A DNA stretch of 64,000 bases from Enterobacter sp. Ag1. Its GTDB lineage: Bacteria; Pseudomonadota; Gammaproteobacteria; Enterobacterales; Enterobacteriaceae. The position numbers and the translations under genes were made by a program. Shown piece by piece: positions 34,944 through 44,371 of this stretch. The first letter of the stretch is position 1; every line of letters begins with the position of its first letter. The notes under the pieces are model-generated. The model made no database searches. It worked only from the letters and a program-made list of their open reading frames with translations, and was not told the origin of the DNA. Where the stretch lies: assembly GCA_000277545.1 (NCBI GenBank), contig AKXM01000030.1, positions 19,644 to 83,643 of the forward strand, in the 5' to 3' direction.

Positions 34944-35216
34944 ATGGATGCGAAACCAACTCGCAGCCCCGGCGGCAAAATTGCGCTGTGGCTGTTCTAT
35001 GCTTTTTGTTTGTACATCGTTTGGGCGATGGTGCGTTATTTTTGGGTCGTCAGTGGGGTAACCAGCGGCGATTTAGGCACCTTTAGCGGTAAACTCCTCG
35101 GGGCGCTGATGGGGTTGCTGGTGTTAGGTTCCGTCGCGGCGGTGCTGGGCTGGATAGCATGGTACACAAGGCCGCGTGCTTATCCTGTTCGCGCCAGAGA
35201 AAACCGGCTGCGTTGA
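34944..35216 (+). CDS. Small two-helix membrane protein
   Basis: 90 aa from ATG 34944 (TAGGTCG upstream). Two membrane segments, IALWLFYAFCLYIVWAMV and LLGALMGLLVLGSVAAVLGW, are separated by a short polar loop with VTSGDLGTFSGK. Basic N- and C-termini suggest both ends are cytoplasmic. I do not recognise the family. It lies alone after the palindromic repeat and is followed by the PTS leader region. Confidence 0.65.
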   Translation: MDAKPTRSPGGKIALWLFYAFCLYIVWAMVRYFWVVSGVTSGDLGTFSGKLLGALMGLLVLGSVAAVLGWIAWYTRPRAYPVRARENRLR

Positions 35217-35866
35217 AACCAAATTGCCCGATGAGCCACCTGCTTTTGCGTGGCTCAGGCTGTATACCTTCCCGCTGTAAAACTTCCGCTGAAGCCAGCC
35301 TATTTATTTCATGCTCTTTCCCGGCATCATTTAATTTTTCTCTGCGCTGCAATACTATTTATTCCTCATTAAAAAGAGGGTTTATCGTATTTATATAACT
35401 GTGCGTAAAGTCACGTTTGTTATTTTTCGAACTGTCTACACTGCGGGAAGATTTATGGGGAAAACTATGCACATTTATATTGTTCGAATCATAACGTTTG
35501 TTCGCACTATGTTGCCGATGTTCGGCAGCAGGGCGCGCGTTTGGTTGAATAATAGCTGCTGGTTTAATAGCGTGAGCGAACTGGAAAAAGACGACGCCGT
35601 TTATTCTGATTCGCTGGATAATGTTTGTGCCGTAAATTGGTCCCGGCTCTGGTGCAGCGCCGGCGTTCTATATCATTCACTTCGCTATTCGCATTCTCCG
35701 TCCTTAAAAAAGGAACATACCGCTCTGCGTCCGCGCCGCCTGGCCGTTCGCAAACGCTATGAACTTTCGTTCCTGTGCCGTATTTCCAGCCTGCATCAGC
35801 TGATGATGTGTCTTCACGCCGGCGGTGATGCCGGAGACGCCGCGATGCTGGCCCATGTTCGCCCCC
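35217..35866. promoter_or_regulatory. 650-bp gene-poor leader before the PTS operon
   Basis: Open frames here (35401-35925 plus, 35564-35875 minus) have atypical composition and match nothing I know, so I do not call them. A palindrome CATCAGCTGATG lies near 35795, and GC-rich inverted segments follow. The region ends in a strong terminator 33 bp before the PTS EIIB gene. It may carry the operon promoter and a conditional leader, or a small RNA. Confidence 0.45.
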
Positions 35867-35902
35867 AAAGCACAATGCGCTTTTCAGCCATTGTGCTTTT
35901 TT
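35867..35902 (+). terminator. Strong rho-independent terminator just upstream of PTS operon
   Basis: Arms AAAGCACAATG and CATTGTGCTTTT form an 11-bp perfect stem with an 11-nt loop, continuing into six T residues. It lies 33-68 bp before the EIIB start codon and downstream of no confident gene, so it may be an attenuator or the end of a small RNA. Confidence 0.8.
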
Positions 35903-35934
35903 ATTGCCTTTCTTCAGCCAGATAAGGAGTTGTT

Positions 35935-36249
35935 ATGTATATCGTTTGTGTTGCAGCTTGCCCTACGGGCATCGCCCATACCTACATGGCTGCGGAGGCC
36001 CTGGCCCTGGTGGGTCAGCAGCGTGGGCATGAAGTGAAAGTCGAAACGCAGGGCAGCATGGGCGTTGAAAACGAAATTACCGCCGACGATCTTGCCCGGG
36101 CCAACGCGGTGATTCTCGCGGCGGATGTGGCGATTACCGGCAAAGAACGTTTTGACGGCATGATGAAACTGGAGTGTAGCGTGGCCGATCCTATCAAGTT
36201 TGGCGAGGCCGTGTTTGAGGCGATAGAGGCGGAGATAGCACATGGCTAA
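35935..36249 (+). CDS. PTS fructose-like EIIB component
   Basis: 104 aa EIIB of the fructose family. The phosphorylation motif CPTGIAHTYMAAEAL with Cys9 lies at the N-terminus, followed by VKVETQGSMGVENEIT. EIIB passes phosphate from EIIA to the sugar entering through EIIC. It overlaps the EIIC gene by 8 bp. AAGGAG precedes the ATG. The cognate EIIA is probably the C-terminal domain of the fusion protein four genes on (40.07-41.6 kb). Confidence 0.92.
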   Translation: MYIVCVAACPTGIAHTYMAAEALALVGQQRGHEVKVETQGSMGVENEITADDLARANAVILAADVAITGKERFDGMMKLECSVADPIKFGEAVFEAIEAEIAHG

Positions 36250-37357
36250 ATTCAGGGCTGAGGCGGGGATGTCGACCGGCAAAGAGGTCAAAAATGCCAT
36301 CATGACCGGGGTGTCATGGATGCTGCCGTTTGTCATTGCCGGGGCGGTGATCATGGGCATCGCGCGCATCGGTGCTTCGCTCTACGGCATCGAAAATATC
36401 TGGGATGCCAGCCACGCTCAGGCGGCGAGCATCATTGTGCAGATGCTGCATAAATTCGACGGATTTGGTGGCCTGGCGCTGTCGCTGATGCTGCCGGTGG
36501 TCGCCGGGTATATCAGCTTTGCCATCGCCAATAAGCCGGGGCTGGCGCCGGGGATGGTGGGCGGCTTACTGGCCAGCAGCCTCGGAACCGGGTTTCTTGG
36601 GGCGCTCGCCGCCGGTTTTGTTGCGGGATACATCGTGCGGGCGCTGGCAACCTGGGTCAAACTGCCTGCTGCGCTGGCCTCGGCTGGCCCTATTTTTATC
36701 CTGCCCGTAGGCGGCACGCTGCTGACCTGCATGGTGATGGCTTTTATTATCGGTGGCCCGCTGGCGGCGCTGAATCACGGGATGGAAACCTGGCTGCTGG
36801 CGATGTCCGGGACGAACAAAATCATTCTGGCAGCCGTCGTGGGCGGGATGGTGGGTTTTGACCTGGGCGGCCCGGTGAACAAGGCGGCGGTAACCACCGC
36901 CATGGCGCTGCTGGCTTCCGGGATTTACGACCCCAACACCGCCGCGCAGGTGGCGATTATCGTCCCGCCGATTGGCCTCGGGGTTGCAACGCTCATCTGG
37001 GCTAAGCGCTTCCCGGCTTCGGTGCGCGAGGCGGGCAAGGCTTCGACGCTGATGGGCCTGATTGGCGTATCTGAAGGGGCGATTCCTTTCGCGCTGGCAA
37101 ACCCCAAAATTATCGTCATCAATGTGGTTGGCTCAGCCACCGGGGCCGCGCTGGCCGTCGGACTGGGTGCGGTAAACCATGCGCCGATTTCGGGTTTTTA
37201 CGGCTGGCTGGCGGTAGATAAATGGCCCATTTATGTGCTGTCTATTGCTGTCGGCGCGGGGATTATTGCCGTGGGATCGTTATTAGTGTTTCGGGCTGAA
37301 ACTGTCGTTGAAAATAAACCTTCGGCTGCCGTGCCTAAATTTAAAGTAGGGCGCTAG
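36242..37357 (+). CDS. PTS fructose-like EIIC permease
   Basis: 371 aa membrane protein of the fructose EIIC family. Start region EVKNAIMTGVSWMLPFVIAGAVIMG, GGPVNKAA near residue 205, and the substrate-site GVSEGAIPFALANP motif are typical. It is overlapped by EIIB upstream and followed after 109 bp by the mannosidase gene. The transporter probably imports a mannose-containing disaccharide or mannosylated compound as its phosphate. The 37360-37466 gap has no evident terminator. Confidence 0.92.
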   Translation: MAKFRAEAGMSTGKEVKNAIMTGVSWMLPFVIAGAVIMGIARIGASLYGIENIWDASHAQAASIIVQMLHKFDGFGGLALSLMLPVVAGYISFAIANKPGLAPGMVGGLLASSLGTGFLGALAAGFVAGYIVRALATWVKLPAALASAGPIFILPVGGTLLTCMVMAFIIGGPLAALNHGMETWLLAMSGTNKIILAAVVGGMVGFDLGGPVNKAAVTTAMALLASGIYDPNTAAQVAIIVPPIGLGVATLIWAKRFPASVREAGKASTLMGLIGVSEGAIPFALANPKIIVINVVGSATGAALAVGLGAVNHAPISGFYGWLAVDKWPIYVLSIAVGAGIIAVGSLLVFRAETVVENKPSAAVPKFKVGR

Positions 37358-37466
37358 CCGCCCGGTTCATTTATTTCAGGCCGTATGGGCTGCGTTTTTA
37401 CGGTATTTCATGCCGGGGATAACTCCGCCTTAAATGTGCCTCATCAGCCGCTAATAAGGTGACATT

Positions 37467-40055
37467 ATGAAGACTGTGCATTTAATTCAGCACACGCACT
37501 GGGACAGAGAGTGGTATTTCACCGAGAACGACTCAAAAATCGTGCTCTATTATTTTATGCTGGATTTAATCACCCGGCTGGAACAAGACGAAGCGCTGGG
37601 GCCGTTTATTCTGGATGGCCAAACGGTGATGCTGGAGGATTTTTTACAGGTGGCGCCAGAGCACCTGGCTCGTCTGCAAAAATTGATTGCCGACGGGCGG
37701 GTACTGATTGGCCCGTGGTATACCCAAAGTGATTTCCTGGTGGTGGGCGCGGAGTCGATAACCCGCAATTTGCTGCTTGGGCTGGCGGACTGTAAAGCCT
37801 GGGGGAGCTACATGCCGGTGGGCTATGTGCCAGACTCTTTCGGGCAAAGCGCGCAGTTGCCGATGTTTCTAAGCGAGTTCGCCATTGACAGCGCAGTGCT
37901 CTGGCGCGGGTGGTGCGAGCATGATGTGCCGACCAGCGAATTTTGCTGGCAGGCACAGGGCGGGCAGCAGGTGCTCACCGCCGTGCTTCCCTGGGGTTAC
38001 GGCTGCGCGAAGTGGCTGCCTACGGCATCGCAGGAACTGGCTGAAAAATTACCGCCGATCCTGGAAAAACAGGGGCGTTTTTCCGCCGCGAATCACCTTC
38101 TGCTCCCCAACGGCAACGATCAGTCGCCGTTCGAATATGCGGTGACTGGGGCGCTGGAAAAACTGAATGCCAGCCAGAGCGAATACCAGTTCAGGCGCAG
38201 TAGCTTCAGCGATTTCTTCGCCGCTCTGCGGGACGACGAGCACACCCTGCCTGTTTTGCGCGGCGAGCTTCTCAGCCCCAAATACATGCGTATTCATCGC
38301 GGTATTTTCTCTACCCGAATGGATATCAAGCAGCTTAATGCCTCGCTGGAACAGTTTGTCAGCCAGACGCTGGAGCCCTTGCTGGCGCTCAACTGGCGGC
38401 TCGGGCTGCCTTATCCGCAGCCGGCGGTGGAGCACATCTGGCGGGAAGCGATGCAATCTCACGCCCACGACAGCATCGGCGGCTGTAATTCAGACCGCGT
38501 TAACCAGATGGTGAAGGGGCGTTTGCAGTCCGGCAAAGAGAGTGCCGGGCAGCTGTTTGAGCTGAACATGAAAATGCTTGCGGAAGGGATTACCGCGAGC
38601 CAGCAGGGTAAAAAAATCGTGGTCTTTAACCCGCTACCCGCGCGGCGCGATACGCAGGTGAGCCTCACGCTTTATACCCTGGAAGAGGACTTCCGCATCG
38701 TGGATAGCGAGGGCGATCCGTGCCGCTGGCAACTGCTGCACGAAGAGCTTCAGGACATGTCGCTGGTGGTGCAGGAGCTTTCCAACAGCACCACAACCAC
38801 CTGGTATCGTAAATGCCATATTTTGCTGGAGGCGAAGGCGCTGCCGGCCTGTGGCTACACGACCTTTTACCTGCAGGAAGGGGAAGCCGCCGGGTTTGAT
38901 AAACCGGCCGGGGAGATTGACTGCCTGGAAAACGCCTGGCTGCGGCTGGAGCATAAAGCCGGAGAGCTTACGCTGACCGATAAACGCACGGGCGAAGTCT
39001 ACCCGCACATCCTTCGGCTGGTCGATGGCGAAGACGCGGGGGACAACTATAACTATTCGCCGCCGACGGTTGACTGGAAGATTAACAGCGAAGGCTGCCT
39101 GCAGCAGGCCAAGCTGACGCGCGGCGTGCTCAAAGACACCCTGCAGCTAACGCTGCACATTCCTGCCCCGGCTGATGCCGATGGACGCGAGGCCAGGCGG
39201 TTTGATGCCCGGCTGGACGTGGTAATGACCATCTCCCTGCCGCATGAAAGCGCCTGGCTGGATGTTGTCGTTGACGTTAACAACACGCTGCGTGACCACC
39301 GTTTGCAGATTGAACTGCCCACCGGTTTATATCAGTCGACCCATTTTGCCGATCAGCCTTTTGGCCTGATAGAACGTGACAATATCCCTCGTAAGCTCGA
39401 GATCTGGCAGCAGGAAAACTGGACGGAAGCGCCTGCCTCACTGTGGCCGATGCAGAGCCTGGTGATGATGCACCACGCGCGGCGCGGCGTCTGCGTGGTG
39501 ACCGCCGGGCTGCGGGAGTACGAAATTCCTGTCGGGCAGCCTGATACGCTGGCGATTACCTTGTTCCGCAGCGTGGGCTGGCTCGGACGGCCCTCGCTGG
39601 AATGGCGGCCTGGACGGGCATCTGGCATGGTGCTGCCTGCTCCTGACTCGCAAATACCCGGTCATCACTCGTTTCACCTGGCCGTCATGCCGATGGATAA
39701 CGGGCAAAGCCCGGCGTTCTGGCAGGCCGTCGAGCAGTGGCGTACCCCGGCTTCGGGCTACCTGGATTCTGGCTGGTCGCGTTTTCGCACCAACCCCCAC
39801 GGGAAATCCTTCCCGCCGCACTTCAGCGTCTTGAGCTGGGAAAGCCCCCTGCATTTCAGCACCCTGAAAAAAGCGCAAAACGAAGAGGCGTTAGTGCTCA
39901 GGGGCTGGAACCCAGGCCTGACGCCGCTCAAAAACGTTCCTCCGACAGCAAACGGCACGCTGGATCAGGTCACGCTAGCGGAAATTCCGGCCACGCCAAC
40001 GGGCGCTGTCGAAGCAAGTACGCCGGTTTCCTGGCTCATTCGCTCATTTGAATAA
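37467..40055 (+). CDS. GH38 alpha-mannosidase, MngB-like
   Basis: 862 aa glycoside hydrolase family 38. The zinc-binding HTHWDREWYFTEN motif is at the N-terminus, the nucleophile Asp lies in GYVPDSFGQSAQLP, and HAHDSIGGCNSDRV carries further metal ligands. Length and collinear similarity match E. coli MngB (877 aa), which cleaves 2-O-(6-phospho-alpha-mannosyl)-D-glycerate after PTS uptake. Here it follows fructose-type EIIB/EIIC genes, so it should cleave a phosphorylated alpha-mannoside in the cytoplasm. Mannosylglycerate is possible but unproven. Twelve bp separate it from the PTS fusion gene. Confidence 0.92.
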   Translation: MKTVHLIQHTHWDREWYFTENDSKIVLYYFMLDLITRLEQDEALGPFILDGQTVMLEDFLQVAPEHLARLQKLIADGRVLIGPWYTQSDFLVVGAESITRNLLLGLADCKAWGSYMPVGYVPDSFGQSAQLPMFLSEFAIDSAVLWRGWCEHDVPTSEFCWQAQGGQQVLTAVLPWGYGCAKWLPTASQELAEKLPPILEKQGRFSAANHLLLPNGNDQSPFEYAVTGALEKLNASQSEYQFRRSSFSDFFAALRDDEHTLPVLRGELLSPKYMRIHRGIFSTRMDIKQLNASLEQFVSQTLEPLLALNWRLGLPYPQPAVEHIWREAMQSHAHDSIGGCNSDRVNQMVKGRLQSGKESAGQLFELNMKMLAEGITASQQGKKIVVFNPLPARRDTQVSLTLYTLEEDFRIVDSEGDPCRWQLLHEELQDMSLVVQELSNSTTTTWYRKCHILLEAKALPACGYTTFYLQEGEAAGFDKPAGEIDCLENAWLRLEHKAGELTLTDKRTGEVYPHILRLVDGEDAGDNYNYSPPTVDWKINSEGCLQQAKLTRGVLKDTLQLTLHIPAPADADGREARRFDARLDVVMTISLPHESAWLDVVVDVNNTLRDHRLQIELPTGLYQSTHFADQPFGLIERDNIPRKLEIWQQENWTEAPASLWPMQSLVMMHHARRGVCVVTAGLREYEIPVGQPDTLAITLFRSVGWLGRPSLEWRPGRASGMVLPAPDSQIPGHHSFHLAVMPMDNGQSPAFWQAVEQWRTPASGYLDSGWSRFRTNPHGKSFPPHFSVLSWESPLHFSTLKKAQNEEALVLRGWNPGLTPLKNVPPTANGTLDQVTLAEIPATPTGAVEASTPVSWLIRSFE

Positions 40056-40067
40056 GGCGCAATCCCT

Positions 40068-41606
40068 ATGCAGACATTGTTATTTCGTTGCCCGCTGGTG
40101 AATGGACTTCACGCCAGGCCCGCAAGCGCGCTTGAGCGGCAGGCTTCACGCTTTGTTTCCTCGGTGACGCTAGTGAACCAGACTAAGTCACGCCAGGGGG
40201 ATGCCAAGAGCGTCCTGGCGCTGGTGGGGGCGGATGTTGCCGCTGGCGATGAATGCCGGTTGCTGATTGAAGGCCCGGACGAGCAGGCGGCCCGGCAGGC
40301 GCTCGGCCATTTTATTGGGCATGAGTTCGCGCAGTGTGATTCGCCGCTGGCCGCTGCCGTTGAAGAAGAGCAACCGCTGCCGGTGTTCCTTTCCCGAAGT
40401 GCATCCCCTGTTTGGCAAGGGAAGGGCGTTAGTCCGGGGGCGGCGCTGGCAAAGGCCGTTTTTGTTGAGCAGATCGATCTCCACGCGCTAGCGCTGCGGC
40501 ACGATGAAGAACCTTTTCCTCTGCAGCAACAGCGACTGATTGTCGCCCTGCAGGCTGCGCGGATGCGTTTACGGGACGATATCAGCCAGCAAGCGGATGA
40601 AGCGGCGCAGATTCTGGATGCGCAAAGTCAGCTGCTGGAGGATGAAACCGTTGAAGAGTGCCTGCTGGACGAGCATGACGCCCGCAATACGCTGGCCGCG
40701 TTGGCAAAAGCGCTGGACGTACTGCGGGAGCCTTTCCGGCAAAGCGACAGCGAATATCTCCGCCAGCGGGAGTTGGATGTTTTTGACCTGGGGCTGAGGA
40801 TTGCGGCCGAACTGACCGGCGATCCGTGGCTGGGGCTGCCGCAACTGGATGAAGACGGGCTGGTGATTGGTGATGGCGTGCTGACGCCGGGCCAGTTGCT
40901 CATGCTGCAAGGGCCATTTCTGCGGGGGATTGTGATGCCGACAGGCGGCGAAACATCCCATACCGCAATACTCGCCCGAGCGTTTGCGACGCCGCTATTG
41001 TGCCTGGCCTCGACGAAGCCGCTCTTTGCCGCAGGAGCAGGGGCATACTTGCTGAGCGCCGGACACGGGTTTGTGCTGGCGGCACCCGATGACGTGGCGC
41101 AGCGCTGGTACGCGCTGGAATGCAAAAAGTATGCTGCTGAACCCGTGAGCGAGGAAGCGGACATGTTCAGCCCGGCGCTGGTGTTTCTGGATGAAAAGCT
41201 TCATGACAAGCATGAGGTGATTAAACGGCTGACGGATAACCTTGACGTTCAGGGACGGGCGCTTTCTGCGACGCTCGCCGAGCAGGCCATCTGGCAGCGT
41301 GAAGCGGTCTTTACCACCGCGCTGGGCTTTTCCATCGCCATTCCGCACTGTAAGTCTGCCGCGATCTCCCGCAGCAGTATTTCCGTCCTGCGGCTGGCAG
41401 ATCCGCTGGACTGGGGAGACGGCGTGGCGGTGCGGCTGGTGATTATGCTGACGCTCAGCGAGCAGGAGCAGGCGCAGCATATGCGGATATTCTCAGTTTT
41501 AGCCCGTCGGCTGATGCATGAATCCTTCCGAGAGAGGCTGCTGGCCGCGGCAACGGCGCAGGCCGTGGTGGATGTGTTCCGCGAGGAAGTCATAATCTTG
41601 TCATAA
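40068..41606 (+). CDS. PTS fusion protein HPr - EI N-terminal domain - fructose-type EIIA
   Basis: 512 aa. Residues 1-90 are HPr, with NGLHARPAS (His15 as in HPr). Residues about 115-360 are the N-terminal (HPr-binding and swivelling) part of enzyme I, with GGETSHTAILAR (His298). Residues about 378-512 are a fructose/mannitol-type EIIA, with FSIAIPHCKS (His427). The PEP-binding TIM barrel of enzyme I, about 300 residues, is absent between them. E. coli FryA/FrwA-type proteins are about 830 aa and contain it. DhaM also has HPr plus an EI N-domain only, as a precedent. All three phosphorylatable histidines remain, so the protein could relay phosphate from cellular HPr or EI to EIIB. No frameshift is apparent. 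Confidence 0.85.
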   Translation: MQTLLFRCPLVNGLHARPASALERQASRFVSSVTLVNQTKSRQGDAKSVLALVGADVAAGDECRLLIEGPDEQAARQALGHFIGHEFAQCDSPLAAAVEEEQPLPVFLSRSASPVWQGKGVSPGAALAKAVFVEQIDLHALALRHDEEPFPLQQQRLIVALQAARMRLRDDISQQADEAAQILDAQSQLLEDETVEECLLDEHDARNTLAALAKALDVLREPFRQSDSEYLRQRELDVFDLGLRIAAELTGDPWLGLPQLDEDGLVIGDGVLTPGQLLMLQGPFLRGIVMPTGGETSHTAILARAFATPLLCLASTKPLFAAGAGAYLLSAGHGFVLAAPDDVAQRWYALECKKYAAEPVSEEADMFSPALVFLDEKLHDKHEVIKRLTDNLDVQGRALSATLAEQAIWQREAVFTTALGFSIAIPHCKSAAISRSSISVLRLADPLDWGDGVAVRLVIMLTLSEQEQAQHMRIFSVLARRLMHESFRERLLAAATAQAVVDVFREEVIILS

Positions 41607-41655
41607 ATCTGGTTATACTCAGACTGGCGCTTTTCACGAGAAGGGGAGTACGTGT

Positions 41656-42351
41656 ATGCCGATTGCCCGCTGGCAGCAGCAGTTTGAGAACTATTTGATT
41701 GAGAACTGGGCGCAGGATGACAAAGCCCATGACGTGGCGCATTTTCGGCGCGTATGGAAAACCGCCCAGCATATTATGGAAGGGACGGAGGCGGACAGGC
41801 TGGTGGTGCTGACCGCCTGCTACTTCCACGACATCGTTAACCTGCCCAAGAACCACCCGGAGCGGCATCTGGCCTCAACGCAGGCGGCGCAGGAGACGCT
41901 GCGTATTCTGGAAACGCATTTCCCGGACTTCCCCCGCGAGCTGTATGACGATGTAGCCCATGCGGTGCGGGCCCATAGTTTCAGCGCGGCTATTGCGCCG
42001 CAGACGCTGGAAGCGAAAGTAGTGCAGGATGCGGACAGGCTGGAATCGTTGGGCGCGATAGGCCTGGCGCGGGTGTTTTATGTTTCCGGCGCGCTGGGGC
42101 GTTCGCTGTTTGACAGCGACGATCCGCTGGCCGATCGCCGTGAACTGGACGATACGCAGTATTCGGTGGACCATTTCCAGAAAAAGCTTCTGCGCCTGCC
42201 GGAGTCAATGCAAACCGAAGCCGGGCGCGCGCTGGCGCGGCACAATGCGGATTTCCTCGTCGGCTATATGGCAAAGCTGTGCGCCGAGCTGAAAGGCGAC
42301 TACCTGCAGGTGGACGAGCAGGTCCTGCAGCGTTTTAAATCACAGGCTTAA
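41656..42351 (+). CDS. yedJ: HD-domain phosphohydrolase YedJ
   Basis: 231 aa, the same length as E. coli YedJ. HD motif pieces are HDVAHFRRVW, CYFHDIVNLPKNHP, HSFSAAIAP and VVQDADRLESLGAIG, giving the metal-binding H...HD...D set. The family hydrolyses phosphate esters of nucleotides; the physiological substrate is unknown. GGGGAG precedes the ATG. Syntenic with E. coli, next to dcm. Confidence 0.93.
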   Translation: MPIARWQQQFENYLIENWAQDDKAHDVAHFRRVWKTAQHIMEGTEADRLVVLTACYFHDIVNLPKNHPERHLASTQAAQETLRILETHFPDFPRELYDDVAHAVRAHSFSAAIAPQTLEAKVVQDADRLESLGAIGLARVFYVSGALGRSLFDSDDPLADRRELDDTQYSVDHFQKKLLRLPESMQTEAGRALARHNADFLVGYMAKLCAELKGDYLQVDEQVLQRFKSQA

Positions 42352-42359
42352 TCCTTCCG

Positions 42360-42391
42360 GCCCGCAGTCCATTCTGCGGGCTGTTTTCATT
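42360..42391 (+). terminator. Rho-independent terminator after yedJ
   Basis: Stem arms GCCCGCAG and CTGCGGGC around TCCATT, followed by TGTTTTCATTTTTT, directly after the yedJ stop and before dcm. Confidence 0.8.
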
Positions 42392-42448
42392 TTTTCTGGG
42401 TCAAATCGGTGATACAGTTTCACTCCCTTTTCCCATTTTTGGTTCACG

Positions 42449-43858
42449 ATGAACGATCTTGACGCGATAGCAGAACACCTCTCCCTTCAGGCACAGCGCC
42501 ACAAACAAACTCAACAAGAAGAAGACAATGCGCTGGTCAGCCGTTTACTTGAAATCTACGATCAAAAAACCGTTGCGCTCCGCCTGCGTCAGGTGGGAGG
42601 CGACTGGACGCGTGAGTCCCTGAACCGCTGGTATAACGGCAAGTCTGCGCCTCGTGGTTTAACCGAAGTGGAAGTGCAGATGCTGCAAAGTATGCTGCCG
42701 TCGCCGCCGGCGCATCACGGGCGCTATGCTTTTCGTTTTATCGACCTGTTTGCCGGGATAGGCGGGATCCGCAGCGGCTTTGAGGCCATCGGCGGCCAGT
42801 GCGTGTTTACCAGCGAATGGAATAAATACGCGGTGAGGACCTACAAGGCAAACTGGTACTGCGACCCGACGCAGCACCAGTTCAATGAAGATATCCGAGA
42901 CGTGACGCTCAGCAACCGTGGCGACGTCACGGACGAGCAGGCGACGGCCCACATCCAGGCCATGCTGCCCGACCATGATGTGCTGCTGGCCGGTTTCCCC
43001 TGCCAGCCGTTTTCGCTGGCGGGCGTGTCGAAGAAAAACGCCCTTGGGCGCGCGCACGGTTTTGCCTGTGAAACGCAGGGCACGCTGTTCTTCGACGTGG
43101 CGCGGATCATTGCCGCCAAACGTCCCCCGGTTTTTGTGCTGGAGAACGTTAAGAACCTGAAGAGCCATGATAAAGGCAATACGTTCCGCATTATCATGCA
43201 GACCCTGGACGAGCTGGGTTACGACGTGGCTGATGCCGCGGTTTCCGGGCGTGACGATCCGAAAATTGTCGACGGTAAAAATTTCCTGCCCCAGCACCGG
43301 GAACGCATTGTGCTGGTCGGCACGCGCCGCGATTTGAAACTGGATACGGCGGTGACGTTGGCGAAACTGAGCGAATTCTATCCGGCTCGTCGCCCGACCT
43401 TTGGCGAGCTGCTGGACGATGAGGTTGACGCGAAATATGTGCTGACCCCAACGCTGTGGAAATACCTCTATAACTACGCGAAGAAGCATCAGGCCAAGGG
43501 CAACGGCTTTGGTTACGGCCTGGTTGACCCGAAAAACCCGGCAAGCGTAGCAAGAACGCTGTCGGCTCGTTATTTCAAAGATGGCGCGGAGATCCTGGTC
43601 GATCGCGGCTGGGACATGGCGCTGGGCGAGGCAGATTTTAACCATCCTGATAACCAGGTGAACAGGCCGCGTCGCCTGACGCCGCGCGAGTGCGCCAGGC
43701 TGATGGGGTTTGAAGCGCCGAAAGGGAAAGCGTTCCGCATCCCGGTGTCTGACACTCAGGCTTATCGCCAGTTTGGTAACTCCGTCGTCGTTCCCGCGTT
43801 TGCCGCGGTGGCTAAACTGCTGGAGCCGGTGATCAAGCAAGCGGTGAAAAAGCGCTAA
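42449..43858 (+). CDS. dcm: DNA (cytosine-5)-methyltransferase Dcm
   Basis: 469 aa (E. coli 472). Motif [17 protein letters not shown], the catalytic PCQPFSLAG Cys, [10 protein letters not shown] and RERIVLVG are all present, and the C-terminal QFGNSVVVP matches Dcm. It methylates the internal C of CCWGG. The N-terminal 90 residues diverge from E. coli but the catalytic region is collinear. It is followed after 12 bp by vsr; in E. coli the two genes overlap. Confidence 0.96.
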   Translation: MNDLDAIAEHLSLQAQRHKQTQQEEDNALVSRLLEIYDQKTVALRLRQVGGDWTRESLNRWYNGKSAPRGLTEVEVQMLQSMLPSPPAHHGRYAFRFIDLFAGIGGIRSGFEAIGGQCVFTSEWNKYAVRTYKANWYCDPTQHQFNEDIRDVTLSNRGDVTDEQATAHIQAMLPDHDVLLAGFPCQPFSLAGVSKKNALGRAHGFACETQGTLFFDVARIIAAKRPPVFVLENVKNLKSHDKGNTFRIIMQTLDELGYDVADAAVSGRDDPKIVDGKNFLPQHRERIVLVGTRRDLKLDTAVTLAKLSEFYPARRPTFGELLDDEVDAKYVLTPTLWKYLYNYAKKHQAKGNGFGYGLVDPKNPASVARTLSARYFKDGAEILVDRGWDMALGEADFNHPDNQVNRPRRLTPRECARLMGFEAPKGKAFRIPVSDTQAYRQFGNSVVVPAFAAVAKLLEPVIKQAVKKR

Positions 43859-43870
43859 GCGGAGAAAGAA

Positions 43871-44371
43871 ATGGCGGATGTACACAGCAAGGCGATACGC
43901 AGTAAAAACATGCGGGCGATTGCCACGCGTGACACCGCCATTGAAAAACGTCTGGCCGGGCTGCTGGCAGAGTGCGGGTTTAGCTTTCGCGTGCAGGATG
44001 CCGCACTGCCCGGCAAACCTGATTTTGTGGTGGATGAATACCGCTGCGTTATCTTTACCCACGGCTGTTTCTGGCATCATCACGACTGCTATTTGTTTAA
44101 AGTCCCGGCCACGCGCACCGAGTTCTGGCTGGAAAAAATAGGCCGTAACGTTGTGCGGGATAAGCGAGACACGGCGCTTTTGCTGGCGCAGGGCTGGCGA
44201 GTTTTAATTGTCTGGGAATGCGCGCTGCGTGGCCGTGAGAAAATGCAGGATCGGGCGCTGTGTGAACGGTTAGAAGAGTGGATTTGCAGCGGCGGGCTTA
44301 GCGCGGAAATTAACGTGACCGGGATTCATCAGCGACACGACAGTGGCCAGCAGAGGCTGGCCACTGACTAA
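43871..44371 (+). CDS. vsr: Very short patch repair endonuclease Vsr
   Basis: 166 aa. N-terminal SKAIRSKNMRAIATRDTAIE, the metal and zinc ligands in FRVQDAALPGKPDFVVDEY (catalytic Asp), and FTHGCFWHHHDC are complete. Vsr nicks at T:G mismatches arising from deamination of Dcm-methylated cytosine. GGAGAAAG precedes the ATG. A perfect 11-bp hairpin (44341-44366) covers its final codons, and the stop abuts the yedA stop on the other strand. Confidence 0.95.
   Translation: MADVHSKAIRSKNMRAIATRDTAIEKRLAGLLAECGFSFRVQDAALPGKPDFVVDEYRCVIFTHGCFWHHHDCYLFKVPATRTEFWLEKIGRNVVRDKRDTALLLAQGWRVLIVWECALRGREKMQDRALCERLEEWICSGGLSAEINVTGIHQRHDSGQQRLATD
44341..44366. terminator. Perfect hairpin at the vsr/yedA convergence
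   Basis: Arms CAGTGGCCAGC and GCTGGCCACTG (11 bp) with a 4-nt loop, inside the vsr 3' end and just past the yedA stop. Lacks a good U-tract on either strand; probably a bidirectional transcript-end structure. Confidence 0.5.

Noticed and set aside
35401..35925. 174-codon plus-strand frame before the PTS operon
   Set aside because: Composition is unlike the neighbouring genes, it crosses a strong terminator, and nothing in it resembles a known family.
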